Shown: positions 1-7,232 of the stretch, piece after piece
Layout: each line of letters opens with the position of its first letter
Numbering within the stretch: position 1 is the stretch's first letter
Source: an uncultured Gammaproteobacteria bacterium
GTDB taxonomy: Bacteria; Pseudomonadota; Gammaproteobacteria; Pseudomonadales; Pseudohongiellaceae
DNA: 12,474 nt
Assembly: GCA_903889815.1 (NCBI GenBank)
Contig: CAISYX010000102.1
Coordinates: forward strand, 1 to 12,474
Direction: 5' to 3'
Notes under the pieces: generated by a model
The model's input: only the letters and a program-made list of their open reading frames with translations
What the model was told of the DNA's origin: nothing
The model's database searches: none
Position numbers and translations under genes: made by a program

Positions 1-167
1 CGAAGCCGCCCGGAAACTGCTCGTTCCATCCACTCCTGAGCGCCAAGTATCCTCTCACAGCCCAAATGATCCAGAAGGCGCGAAAGTTCATCCGCCGAAA
101 TGCTACCTTGGGTCGCATCATGACCCTCACCATGGAAATGGTGAAACATCACTCCGTGGGGAACCAT
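1..167 (-). CDS. Polysaccharide-deacetylase-like protein, N-terminal part (runs off window)
   Basis: Reading the minus strand from ATG at 167 gives 55 open codons up to the window edge. The N-terminus has the pattern HGVMFHHFHGEGH followed by QGSISADEL and a segment ending LGAQEW. I recognise this from memory as the opening of a polysaccharide-deacetylase-family group found in surface-sugar clusters (usual form MFHHFHD..HP.GQGSIS), but the catalytic domain lies outside the window. It starts 5 bases after the ptmG stop. An in-frame GTG at 176 overlaps that stop as GTGA and is an alternative start; neither has a clear Shine-Dalgarno. The family hydrolyses N- or O-acetyl groups from sugars. The substrate here is unknown. 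Its place directly after an N-acetyl-sugar amidotransferase suggests it acts on the same nonulosonic acid or its glycan, which is inference. Family assignment is moderate because only the N-terminus is visible. Confidence 0.6.
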   Translation of the reverse strand, partial: MVPHGVMFHHFHGEGHDATQGSISADELSRLLDHLGCERILGAQEWMERAVSGRL

Positions 168-172
168 ATCAA

Positions 173-1486
173 TCACACGTCTGCAACAGAATTTCGGAGC
201 AACCATTTGTCGCCGTCGCGCCTCCAAAGATGTGGCGAGCGGAAGCGATCAACCAAAGCCGCAAAGTACTTGCTGTCAATATTAGGTTGCTCAAACATCT
301 GTGCCGCCCTTGGAAACTCATGCTCTGGCAAACTCAGATAACGAAATAGTTCGTCTGCAAAGCGCTCTGGATATTCGCCATCAAATCGCCTCACCAAAGC
401 AACACCCTCTTCTCGCGTTAACTCTCCGGAGCGGATTTCCTGTGCGGCATCGTACGTGGCATGGCCGATGCCAAATTTGATGTAGGTAGTATAAAAATGA
501 AGGTCGTCCATTTTGTCGTCGAGAGACGCATACTTGCCATATGTGCCCGGATTTCTTTCCGGTGCTGCCTGAAAGCCGCCATTCTCTACAGAATAGTAAT
601 AGCAGCCCTGTGGATGCCACTTCATGTAATAACCCATGTAGTGCACCTCGAAATTCAGGTCGGCAAGCTTGTCCGGATTCGCTGGCATATATGGTTCGAG
701 ATCAATGGCGCTGAGGCCGTAGTGTGCCTTCAGATCGGCCACAGATTCGCCACCGAGAAGCACCTCAGATTCAGCTCCGGTTGAGAAATATTCCCAGCTT
801 TGCTTGGCCTGCTCAATACCCAGACTGGGGTTGCCGTATTCCGCTTCAGTTTCACCGTAAAAAACAAGCGGAATCCGATGAAGAAGTGCCATTTTCGGAG
901 AAATGGCTTTCTGTCCAATGATGAATGGCTGGAATGGATGCAATAGATTCTCAAGCGCTAGTCGGGTAAGCATTCGATGAACACGACCATTAGGTGTTAC
1001 CAGGTGATTGTCGAAACCAGCATGAATCCAAGCTTGGAAATTTTTCCAGCCCCAGTCTGTATAAATATGCGGCGCCCAGGTTATTGTCAGTGGGTTCATT
1101 CCATATTTGTATTTGAGCAAGTGAGCAGTGTAAAAGCTATCCTTGCCGCCCGATCCGGGAACTATGCAGTCATAGGAACTGTTCGTGCTCCTGAATCGAT
1201 CGCACAATGCGCGCAGTTCGCGGTCGCGCTCCTCCCAATCTATCGAAGCTTTGCGCTCTGCTACACGGCACGCATCGCAAATGCCTTCGTCATCGAAATT
1301 AATAGTGCTTTTGGTAGACTTTGCAGTATGTTTGAACTCAACCGCTGAACTTGGCCGCTGATTGGAAATGACACAGCGCTTGCAATACTTTACTGTGGTC
1401 GGTAGGCCATACTTTGCTTCCGCTGGACTCCCGGTCGTGAAACGGCTCAAGTCCAGGTTATCTTTAAGCGGGTTCGTGTGGATCAT
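173..1486 (-). CDS. ptmG: N-acetyl sugar amidotransferase (PtmG/PseA/WbpG family)
   Basis: A 437-residue protein of the ATP-dependent N-acetyl-sugar amidotransferase family, which converts an acetamido group into an acetamidino group using ammonia. A PP-loop ATP-pyrophosphatase motif, PGSGGKDS, lies at residues 110-117. Two cysteine pairs, CKRC (35-38) and CDAC (70-73), look like the metal site typical of the family. Length is about normal. In Campylobacter the relatives PseA and PtmG amidinate pseudaminic and legionaminic acids, and WbpG in Pseudomonas acts in ManNAc3NAmA synthesis. WbpG-type enzymes work with HisH/HisF-like partners that supply ammonia, and none is visible here. The gene follows ptmA after a 33-base gap, unlike the tight overlaps elsewhere. 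Its sampled GC (about 48-55%) is lower than legB-legH (about 60%), which could mean it joined the cluster separately. The ATG at 1486 has no strong Shine-Dalgarno. The family is sure; substrate (Leg) is inferred from context. Confidence 0.9.
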   Translation of the reverse strand: MIHTNPLKDNLDLSRFTTGSPAEAKYGLPTTVKYCKRCVISNQRPSSAVEFKHTAKSTKSTINFDDEGICDACRVAERKASIDWEERDRELRALCDRFRSTNSSYDCIVPGSGGKDSFYTAHLLKYKYGMNPLTITWAPHIYTDWGWKNFQAWIHAGFDNHLVTPNGRVHRMLTRLALENLLHPFQPFIIGQKAISPKMALLHRIPLVFYGETEAEYGNPSLGIEQAKQSWEYFSTGAESEVLLGGESVADLKAHYGLSAIDLEPYMPANPDKLADLNFEVHYMGYYMKWHPQGCYYYSVENGGFQAAPERNPGTYGKYASLDDKMDDLHFYTTYIKFGIGHATYDAAQEIRSGELTREEGVALVRRFDGEYPERFADELFRYLSLPEHEFPRAAQMFEQPNIDSKYFAALVDRFRSPHLWRRDGDKWLLRNSVADV

Positions 1487-1519
1487 CGTATTGTTTCTGT
1501 AGGTTATTGAGTTGGATAT

Positions 1520-2344
1520 TCACCATGCGCTTAGGCCGCCATCAACCATGATGTTTTGGCCGGTGATGTAGCTTGAAGCATCGGACGCCAGGAAGACCAG
1601 GGTTGATGCCATTTCTTCCGGGTCTGCCATGCGGCACATTGGAACACGTGCTGCGTAACGTTGGCGAAATACATCGTTCTGGCCGCTTTCTACACCTCCA
1701 GGGGTCAGGGTATTCACGCGCACGCCCTTATCTGCCCAATAAGTCGCCAGATATTTGGTCAGGCCAATGACTCCTGCCTTTGAGGCGGCGTATACCGGCG
1801 GCGTGTTTATTGGGCGTCCCATATACAGGGAGCCTTCGTAAATCCGTTGATCCGGAGCTATGGCACCGTAAATTGACGCAGTCTGAATGATGCTGCCACG
1901 CCCTCGCTCGGCCATCCGGGATCCAATGGCCTGCGCAACAAGGAACAGACCATCCAGATTGACTGCCATGATCTCGCGCCAGGCATCAAGGGAAAAAGTG
2001 GGCACTGGTTCGAAAAAGGCGTCCAGGCTGCTACCTTTTGTTGCGGCATTATTGTGAAGTATGTCCACAGGCCCAAGCGAACTCTCCACTTGAGAAACCA
2101 TGTCAGCGACGGATTTTGGGTCGGAAACATCAGAAACCACTCCAACCGCTGAAACGCTGAAGGCGTCACGAAGTTGCGCTGCCACGTCATCAACCTTGTC
2201 CCTATCAAGGTCAACGACGGCAACACTGGCGCCATGATCTGCCAAGGCTGCTACGAAATTCTGGCCAAGTATTCCGGCCCCTCCAGTCACTACAGCCACT
2301 CGGCCAGTGAGGTCAAAGCGCGAGCGATAGCTTCCGGGTTTCAC
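1520..2344 (-). CDS. ptmA: SDR-family oxidoreductase PtmA
   Basis: A classical short-chain dehydrogenase/reductase, 274 residues from GTG at 2344. Visible motifs are the Rossmann GGAGILG (21-27), NNA (98-100), the catalytic Ser in ASIYG (about 157) and Tyr185-x3-Lys189 (YAASK). The C-terminus is the usual GQNIMVDGG. I chose GTG 2344 because it overlaps the legF stop as GTGA and has AAGGA six bases upstream. A longer reading from GTG 2380 would add 12 residues inside legF. In Campylobacter, PtmA is needed for legionaminic acid on flagellin and is thought to act early, in precursor supply. I cannot state its exact reaction. The family is certain; the ortholog call rests on position after legF, in the same order as Campylobacter. 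A generic 3-oxoacyl-ACP reductase annotation would be misleading. Confidence 0.85.
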   Translation of the reverse strand: MKPGSYRSRFDLTGRVAVVTGGAGILGQNFVAALADHGASVAVVDLDRDKVDDVAAQLRDAFSVSAVGVVSDVSDPKSVADMVSQVESSLGPVDILHNNAATKGSSLDAFFEPVPTFSLDAWREIMAVNLDGLFLVAQAIGSRMAERGRGSIIQTASIYGAIAPDQRIYEGSLYMGRPINTPPVYAASKAGVIGLTKYLATYWADKGVRVNTLTPGGVESGQNDVFRQRYAARVPMCRMADPEEMASTLVFLASDASSYITGQNIMVDGGLSAW

Positions 2345-3042
2345 GATTGTTCCTTGCGACTCATCAAGAACTCTACCCACTCAAAATCTAGTTCAGTGTC
2401 AATGTCATGTGAACGGCTCTCGGGCATCTCGAACAGCGACGTATCTTCGTAGAACACGGCGGGATGGTTCAAGAAAGCATCGCGATTCCATACATAGATT
2501 GAGGCATTCATGTCGAAGCAGCGCGGCGCATCCTGGCGACGAACTACGGGTTTCTCAAGGGACTTGCTCAATTTCACCTTGCCTAGATCATCTATTTCCA
2601 CCAAATTGAAATAGGGCGAACGTCGCGCAGTTGCGCCAGTAATTACGTTTGTTACTTTTTGTGATTCAAGGAGAGCCACTGCGCCGTGAATGTCCGCAAC
2701 ACTTCGGAGAGGGGACGTTGCATCCAAGTCAACGAACACCGAACACCGGATTCCTGAAATTCGCTCCGCCTCTTCCAGGCAGTGTCGTATTGCTGGAACC
2801 TTTGCTGCCGTGTCTGATGCAAGGTCATCGGGACGACGGATCTGGTAGTCAGCCCCCCATTGACGGGCAACCTCAAGAATGTTTTCCGAGTCGCTGCTGA
2901 CCGCGACGGCGTCGAACAATCCGGATTCCCTTGCCTGCAGGATGCTATGGGCGATCAGAGGGCGGCCAGCCAACTCTCGAACGTTTTTGTTGGGAACGCC
3001 CTTTGAACCACCACGTGCACAGATCGTACATATCCGACTCAT
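2341..3042 (-). CDS. legF: CMP-legionaminic acid synthetase (CMP-NeuA family)
   Basis: A 233-residue cytidylyltransferase of the CMP-NeuNAc synthetase type, also named PtmB in Campylobacter. It activates a nonulosonic acid with CTP to the CMP-sugar, the donor for cytoplasmic glycosyltransferases. Residues 9-20 (ARGGSKGVPNKN) are the nucleotide-binding P-loop-like motif, SSDS is at 49-52, DATSPLR at 107-113, RRQDAPRCF at about 168-176 and DIDTELDF at 213-220, which supplies metal-binding aspartates. Length is normal for the short bacterial form without extra domains. The ATG overlaps the ptmF stop by four bases (ATGA) with GGAGG four bases upstream. Its place with legI and legG supports CMP-Leg rather than CMP-Neu5Ac. 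CMP-Kdo synthetase is unlikely, given the R-G-G-S-K-G-x-P-x-K-N motif. Confidence 0.93.
   Translation of the reverse strand: MSRICTICARGGSKGVPNKNVRELAGRPLIAHSILQARESGLFDAVAVSSDSENILEVARQWGADYQIRRPDDLASDTAAKVPAIRHCLEEAERISGIRCSVFVDLDATSPLRSVADIHGAVALLESQKVTNVITGATARRSPYFNLVEIDDLGKVKLSKSLEKPVVRRQDAPRCFDMNASIYVWNRDAFLNHPAVFYEDTSLFEMPESRSHDIDTELDFEWVEFLMSRKEQS
2351..2355 (-). promoter_or_regulatory. Shine-Dalgarno of ptmA
   Basis: AAGGA on the minus strand, six bases before GTG 2344 and lying in the last codons of legF. It decides the ptmA start against the longer GTG 2380 reading. Confidence 0.6.
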
Positions 3043-3959
3043 CTCGCCTCCACCCAGCTCTGCTCAAGCGAGGCACGCTCGATTGCCGCTATCGTAGTTA
3101 ATGTCTCCAGGCCCTCTTCAAAAGAGGTCAATTCGCCAGCGCGCCCGGTCAGGACGGCAAGGTGCTGATCGCGATACGTATCGTCACGTCCGATCTCAAA
3201 TCGCTCAGCAGCACCATCCACGGCCAACGTTCCGGCAACAAGGTCAACTCTGTAAGAGTGCTTGACGCCCACAACTGTCAGCTCTCGACGAGCCACCCTG
3301 TCGAGATAGTTCATTTGCAGCGTCAATACAGGTCCCGCCATTTGTTCCATCAAGATGCACCAGGTATCGTCACTGTCTATTTCGAGTTCACCTTTTCGTC
3401 CGCCCGCTGCTGTCAGCCGCGCCCAAGGTCCAAACAGCCACCGCTGGTAATCAATTTCATGGCTGAGATCGCGCAACACTCCGCCACCCGCGACCTTGCT
3501 CGCAGAATAGGATTTTCGGTAGTCGGTTCCGGGACGCCAGTCCGGCAGATATTGCCCAACGTAGACTTGAATGGCGATCAGACGATCCTCAGCCAGCAGC
3601 GCCTTGAGCCTGCGCATTGCGGGGTGGAAGCGCAGATTGTACGCAACGCGAACTTGCGCCCCGGCTGTAAATCCAATCAACGCATCCCGGCTGATTGCCA
3701 CTGGCTTCTCAACCAGCGTCCACCCAGAAAAACCGATTGAAGACAACGTTTTCAGCGATTCGGCATGCCTTGCGGTTTCATTGGCAATAACGATATAGTC
3801 GGGTTCGAACACTTTGCAGGCGTCAGTGATGTTCAGGAACACTTTATTTTCGCCTTCGCCATGACGACTAACGACCGCCACCTCGAGTCCCAGTTCGCGC
3901 AATATGCGCGCATGGCGGGCGCCGATGGATCCGTGTCCGACTATCAGTGCCCGCTGCAT
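3039..3959 (-). CDS. ptmF: Gfo/Idh/MocA oxidoreductase PtmF
   Basis: A 306-residue NAD(P)-dependent sugar oxidoreductase. The N-terminal Rossmann motif is GHGSIGARH (8-16). EKP (84-86) carries the family's conserved lysine, and NLRFHP follows at 108-113. A second-domain active-site segment, GGGVLRDLSHEID (158-170), provides Asp164 and His167. The ATG overlaps the ptmE stop by one base (TAATG). In Campylobacter, PtmF sits between PtmE and PtmB (LegF), the same order as here, and its loss blocks legionaminic acid production. It has been placed, with PtmA, in early amino-sugar supply, but I cannot give the exact reaction. It is distinct in sequence from the two Gfo/Idh/MocA proteins at the head of the operon. 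Family certain; PtmF assignment from synteny and motifs. Confidence 0.87.
   Translation of the reverse strand: MQRALIVGHGSIGARHARILRELGLEVAVVSRHGEGENKVFLNITDACKVFEPDYIVIANETARHAESLKTLSSIGFSGWTLVEKPVAISRDALIGFTAGAQVRVAYNLRFHPAMRRLKALLAEDRLIAIQVYVGQYLPDWRPGTDYRKSYSASKVAGGGVLRDLSHEIDYQRWLFGPWARLTAAGGRKGELEIDSDDTWCILMEQMAGPVLTLQMNYLDRVARRELTVVGVKHSYRVDLVAGTLAVDGAAERFEIGRDDTYRDQHLAVLTGRAGELTSFEEGLETLTTIAAIERASLEQSWVEAR
3047..3051 (-). promoter_or_regulatory. Shine-Dalgarno of legF
   Basis: GGAGG on the minus strand in the final codons of ptmF, four bases before ATG 3042. It supports that start and independent re-initiation at this junction. Confidence 0.6.
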
Positions 3960-5074
3960 TATTCGGCTGACTTTCCAAATTTGTCCCGCGCACTCTCCAG
4001 GTCATCGGGGCGGCCGACGTCCAGCCAGGGCTCATGCATCGGGTAGACAATAGTACGCATGGAACGCTGTTGTATGCGGGCAAATAGGGTGGGCATGTCA
4101 CAGTGCTCGCCAGCTCGCAGCAGTTCAAGTGTCCGTGGCTCCAGGACATAGACACCTGCATTGATATGGCTCCTGGAAATTGGTTTTTCTTCAAAGCCAA
4201 CGATGTCCACGCCCTTGATCCGTACAACTCCGAAAGGGTGCTGCCACTCGTGCTGGCGCACTGCCATCGTGGCGGCGGCTAGGTGGTAGCAGTGGAAATC
4301 GAGCAGCTCACCGTAACGTATGTCGGTCAGCACATCGCCATTGGTAACCAGCAGGGGGATCGACGGAAACTGCTGCATCAGGCTCAAAGCACCTGCTGTG
4401 CCGAGTGGTGAATCTTCTCGTATGTACTCTATCCTTACTCCCCAGCGCTCGCCGTTCTTGAAGTACTCCTCGATCATGTGACCGAGGTAATGCACTGCCA
4501 GGAAGAAGTGTCGGAATCCTTCGGCCCGGGCTCGTTCGATTGTGTGCTCAAGCATGGGTTTGCCACCAACAGGCAAGAGCGGCTTCGGGCAATTTTCGGT
4601 ATGCGGCCGCAAGCGGGTACCAAGCCCTCCGGCCATTATGACCATGGGGTTGGGGCGGTGCGCGGGAACAAGCAACTCATTGAGCAGGTAAAGTCCGACC
4701 ACCCGACGGGATTCGTCTACCACGGGCAAAGCATGGATGACGTTCGCCTGCATCAGGTTCAATGCCATCTCGCGACTCATCTGGGGCGGCACCACCAGCG
4801 CATCCCGGTGAACTATGGATTCAATGGCGCTTTTCAGACCAATGCCTTTGAGCAGTCCGCGACGAATATCACCATCAGTCAACGTGCCAACCAGAATATC
4901 GCCTTCGTCCACAACAAGAATGATCTGGGTGCCGGACTCTTCAAGCCTTTGAATGGCCTGCTCGAGGGTTGCGTTCCGGTGCAGCAAGGCGCGGCGCCAG
5001 GTCTCATTTCCCATACATGCCAATCGCGTTGAAAGGCAAGTGGCGGCGGCACGGCCGACACTTCCAATTGCCAT
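3959..5074 (-). CDS. ptmE: CBS-domain sugar-1-phosphate nucleotidyltransferase (GlcN-1-P guanylyltransferase PtmE)
   Basis: A 371-residue two-part protein. Residues about 25-136 form two CBS repeats, the first ending GTLTDGDIRR (63-72), the second around HALPVVD (114-120). Residues about 142-371 form a nucleotidyltransferase with GGLGTRLRP (149-157) and PKPLLPV (163-169), plus NGD and GTAGAL segments typical of the family. The Campylobacter ortholog PtmE makes GDP-glucosamine from GlcN-1-P and GTP, which commits the pathway to GDP-linked rather than UDP-linked intermediates. The CBS pair probably binds a nucleotide for allosteric control (inference). The ATG at 5074 overlaps the legG stop as TAATG. 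Relatives usually begin near the W-x-x-x-L-L segment, so Met21 (ATG at 5014) is a possible alternative start, although neither has a strong Shine-Dalgarno. Alternative names would be mannose-1-phosphate guanylyltransferase-like. Confidence 0.9.
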   Translation of the reverse strand: MAIGSVGRAAATCLSTRLACMGNETWRRALLHRNATLEQAIQRLEESGTQIILVVDEGDILVGTLTDGDIRRGLLKGIGLKSAIESIVHRDALVVPPQMSREMALNLMQANVIHALPVVDESRRVVGLYLLNELLVPAHRPNPMVIMAGGLGTRLRPHTENCPKPLLPVGGKPMLEHTIERARAEGFRHFFLAVHYLGHMIEEYFKNGERWGVRIEYIREDSPLGTAGALSLMQQFPSIPLLVTNGDVLTDIRYGELLDFHCYHLAAATMAVRQHEWQHPFGVVRIKGVDIVGFEEKPISRSHINAGVYVLEPRTLELLRAGEHCDMPTLFARIQQRSMRTIVYPMHEPWLDVGRPDDLESARDKFGKSAE

Positions 5075-6234
5075 TAATGTGAAAGATCATGAAACGACTT
5101 CTTTAGGATTCCCGATAACCGACAGTTCTCCAACACCTGGATGATTTTTTCACTGGCACCGCCGTCCCCATAGGGATTGGCGACTGTTTTTAGCCGGTCA
5201 TGAAATTTGTCTGAATATAAAGTTTGGATGGCTTCAAGTATCGCTGCCTTTGATGTGCCGCAGTTGATTACGCTCTTTGCGAGCAATCGGCCACGCTGCC
5301 TGTCTCCAATGTTGACTGTTCCTTTGGCAAAGCTCGGAACCTCCAGCAACCCGCTTGATGAGTTCCCGATGACGCCATCGACATGACCGATGCATGAGAA
5401 GTATCGACGCTGACCCAGCGATGTAAACAATCTAGCGTTTGGGTGCGCGTCCACGAACTGCCGGATCTGCTCTGCCATTCCCAGCCCGCCTTGGTCGGCA
5501 TTGGGCATGGTAAATATCAACCCCGTGTCCGCCAGTTCGCCCAACGCGTCCAGAAGTTCTGTCATCTGGGAAGTTTGCGGGGATTCGTCCAGTGTCACAG
5601 GATGATAGGTGACCAGCAGGTTGCGTTTCAGGAATCGGAAGTCCAGTGACCTTTCCAGTTCCTCCCTGGACATCCTTGGCTGACGCAGGATGGCGTCAAT
5701 GCCAAGACCTCCCACCAGGTTAACACTCCCAGGATCTTCGCCCAACTGCACAACTCGGCGCGCATATTCCGGCGCAGCCACAAAATGCAGATGCGACATT
5801 TTTGTAACCGAATGACGGATCGCCTCATCCATTGCGCCTTCCGTAGTCTCTCCACCATGAAGGTGTGCTATTGGAATCCTGCAAACCATTGCAGCCGCCG
5901 CTGCGGCAAAAATTTCATAGCGGTCACCAAGCACCAGTACGATGTCCGGTCGCATTTCCTGCAAGGCCCTTGCCACACCGCCGAGCGCAAGCGACATCGC
6001 GTTGGCAACAGATTGGTCAGTGTCATCGCCGAGTTCCAGATCAATCCTGCGGTCGATGCTGAATCCGTCTGCCTCAATTTCCTGGTACGTCTCGCCAAAT
6101 GCGGGCGATAGATGCGACCCAGTCACCAGCAGTTGAAGCTCCAGCTGATCGGAATCCTTTATGCCCTGCATCACCCAGCGAAGCAACCCATACTCCGCTC
6201 TGGAGCCGGTGACCACGCAGACCTTTTTTCTCAT
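5074..6234 (-). CDS. legG: Hydrolysing NDP-sugar 2-epimerase LegG (NeuC family)
   Basis: A 386-residue member of the NeuC/WecB fold. It would remove the nucleotide from GDP-2,4-diacetamido-2,4,6-trideoxyglucose and invert C2, giving 2,4-diacetamido-2,4,6-trideoxymannose for LegI. Visible motifs are GSRAEYG (10-16), GDRYE (103-107), HLHGGETTEGAMDE (124-137) and IRHSVTKMSHLHF (139-151), all hallmarks of hydrolysing epimerases, with a C-terminal GNSSSG nucleotide-binding segment. Length is normal. The ATG overlaps the legI stop as ATGA. UDP-GlcNAc hydrolysing epimerase (NeuC) for true sialic acid is the main alternative. The adjacent dehydratase and aminotransferase argue for a 6-deoxy-diamino substrate. 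A PseG-type hydrolase without epimerisation is excluded by these motifs, arguing against pseudaminic acid. Confidence 0.93.
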   Translation of the reverse strand: MRKKVCVVTGSRAEYGLLRWVMQGIKDSDQLELQLLVTGSHLSPAFGETYQEIEADGFSIDRRIDLELGDDTDQSVANAMSLALGGVARALQEMRPDIVLVLGDRYEIFAAAAAAMVCRIPIAHLHGGETTEGAMDEAIRHSVTKMSHLHFVAAPEYARRVVQLGEDPGSVNLVGGLGIDAILRQPRMSREELERSLDFRFLKRNLLVTYHPVTLDESPQTSQMTELLDALGELADTGLIFTMPNADQGGLGMAEQIRQFVDAHPNARLFTSLGQRRYFSCIGHVDGVIGNSSSGLLEVPSFAKGTVNIGDRQRGRLLAKSVINCGTSKAAILEAIQTLYSDKFHDRLKTVANPYGDGGASEKIIQVLENCRLSGILKKSFHDLSH

Positions 6235-7232
6235 GGGTCAATCAGCTCATCCACCGCATAAACACGGTTGGCAGGCTGCCCAATCAGGGCGTCCCAGGTC
6301 ATGGGTGAAAGGCCGGTACCTGGACGTTTGACAGCCAAGTTGTCCTGGCTGAAAAGTTCTCCTGGCTGGATCAGGCGCGCGGCCACAATAGATTTGCGGG
6401 CCACGGCCATATTCTTCATTTCGCTTGAACATGGCCGCTTGATTCCATCGCCCATGGCCGCTTCAATGTTGCGAATGGCTGACACCATCGCACAGAGCTC
6501 GTTGGGCTCCAGACTGGCCTTGTGGTCAGGCCCAGGAAGATCCCTGCTCAAGGTAAAGTGTTTTTCGATGATACAGGCGCCCAGCGCGACCGCAGCAATG
6601 GCCACTTCGATTCCTGCGGTATGGTCGGAATATCCATACTGGAGCCCGAGCGCCTGCCCCATGGACACCATGGCGCGCAGGTTTACATCTGCCATCGGAG
6701 TAGGGTATTCCGTGCTGCAATGAAGTACCGTGATGTCCTTCCGCTGGGTGCCCGCACAGTTCAGTACGTCAACGGCTGCAACCACCTCTTCCAGCGTGGA
6801 CATACCGGTGGACAGAATCACGGGCTTGCCGTAGCTTCCGACATGCCGAAGGTAGGGTAGGTTCGTTATTTCCCCGGACGGAACTTTGAAACTTTCGAGT
6901 CCGAGCCCGACCAGCATGTCAACACTCTCCGTATCGAAACCAGTGGAAAAGAACGTGATTTCGCGCTTTGCGCAGTGGGCGATCAGTTCCGCATGCATCT
7001 CATGCGTGAGCTCCAGTCGTCGGAGCATCTGCAACTGTGTTTCACCTTCGTCCGTTGACAGCGCCTGATAGTGTGCCTTGTGCGCAGTCGGCGTCACCAG
7101 GCGGTTGGCTTTGAACGTCTGGAACTTGACCATGTCCGCACCAGCCTGCGATGCAAAATCGACAAGCTGACGTGCGAGATCTATGTCGCCGTTGTGATTG
7201 ACCCCGGCTTCTGCAATTATCAGTGTTCTCAC
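6231..7232 (-). CDS. legI: Legionaminic acid synthase LegI (NeuB family)
   Basis: Condenses 2,4-diacetamido-2,4,6-trideoxymannose with phosphoenolpyruvate to give Leg5Ac7Ac. From GTG 7232 it is 333 residues, the usual size. The barrel domain shows EAGVNHNG (8-15), KFQTFK (36-41), FSTGFD (95-100), STGMS (141-145), YSDHT (201-205), EKHFT (223-227) and GPDHKASLEP (234-243). The last 60 residues form the SAF (antifreeze-like) domain, including SIVAA and RPGTG. The longest open reading starts at 7310, but GTG 7232 overlaps the legH stop as GTGA and gives the canonical opening (V/M)RTLIIAEAG, so I prefer it. ATG 7259 is a second candidate and would overlap legH by 31 bases. The family is certain; sialic or pseudaminic acid synthase is ruled less likely by the neighbours. 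Confidence 0.93.
   Translation of the reverse strand: MRTLIIAEAGVNHNGDIDLARQLVDFASQAGADMVKFQTFKANRLVTPTAHKAHYQALSTDEGETQLQMLRRLELTHEMHAELIAHCAKREITFFSTGFDTESVDMLVGLGLESFKVPSGEITNLPYLRHVGSYGKPVILSTGMSTLEEVVAAVDVLNCAGTQRKDITVLHCSTEYPTPMADVNLRAMVSMGQALGLQYGYSDHTAGIEVAIAAVALGACIIEKHFTLSRDLPGPDHKASLEPNELCAMVSAIRNIEAAMGDGIKRPCSSEMKNMAVARKSIVAARLIQPGELFSQDNLAVKRPGTGLSPMTWDALIGQPANRVYAVDELIDP

Noticed and set aside
66..341. Plus-strand frame of 91 codons at the window edge
   Set aside because: Lies opposite the 3' end of ptmG and the start of the deacetylase-like gene, which both make better sense.
3162..3740. Plus-strand frame of 192 codons opposite ptmF
   Set aside because: Antisense shadow of a gene with intact catalytic motifs; no domain-like pattern or ribosome-binding site.
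4478..5032. Plus-strand frame of 184 codons opposite ptmE
   Set aside because: Antisense shadow of the CBS/nucleotidyltransferase gene; composition is only its mirror.
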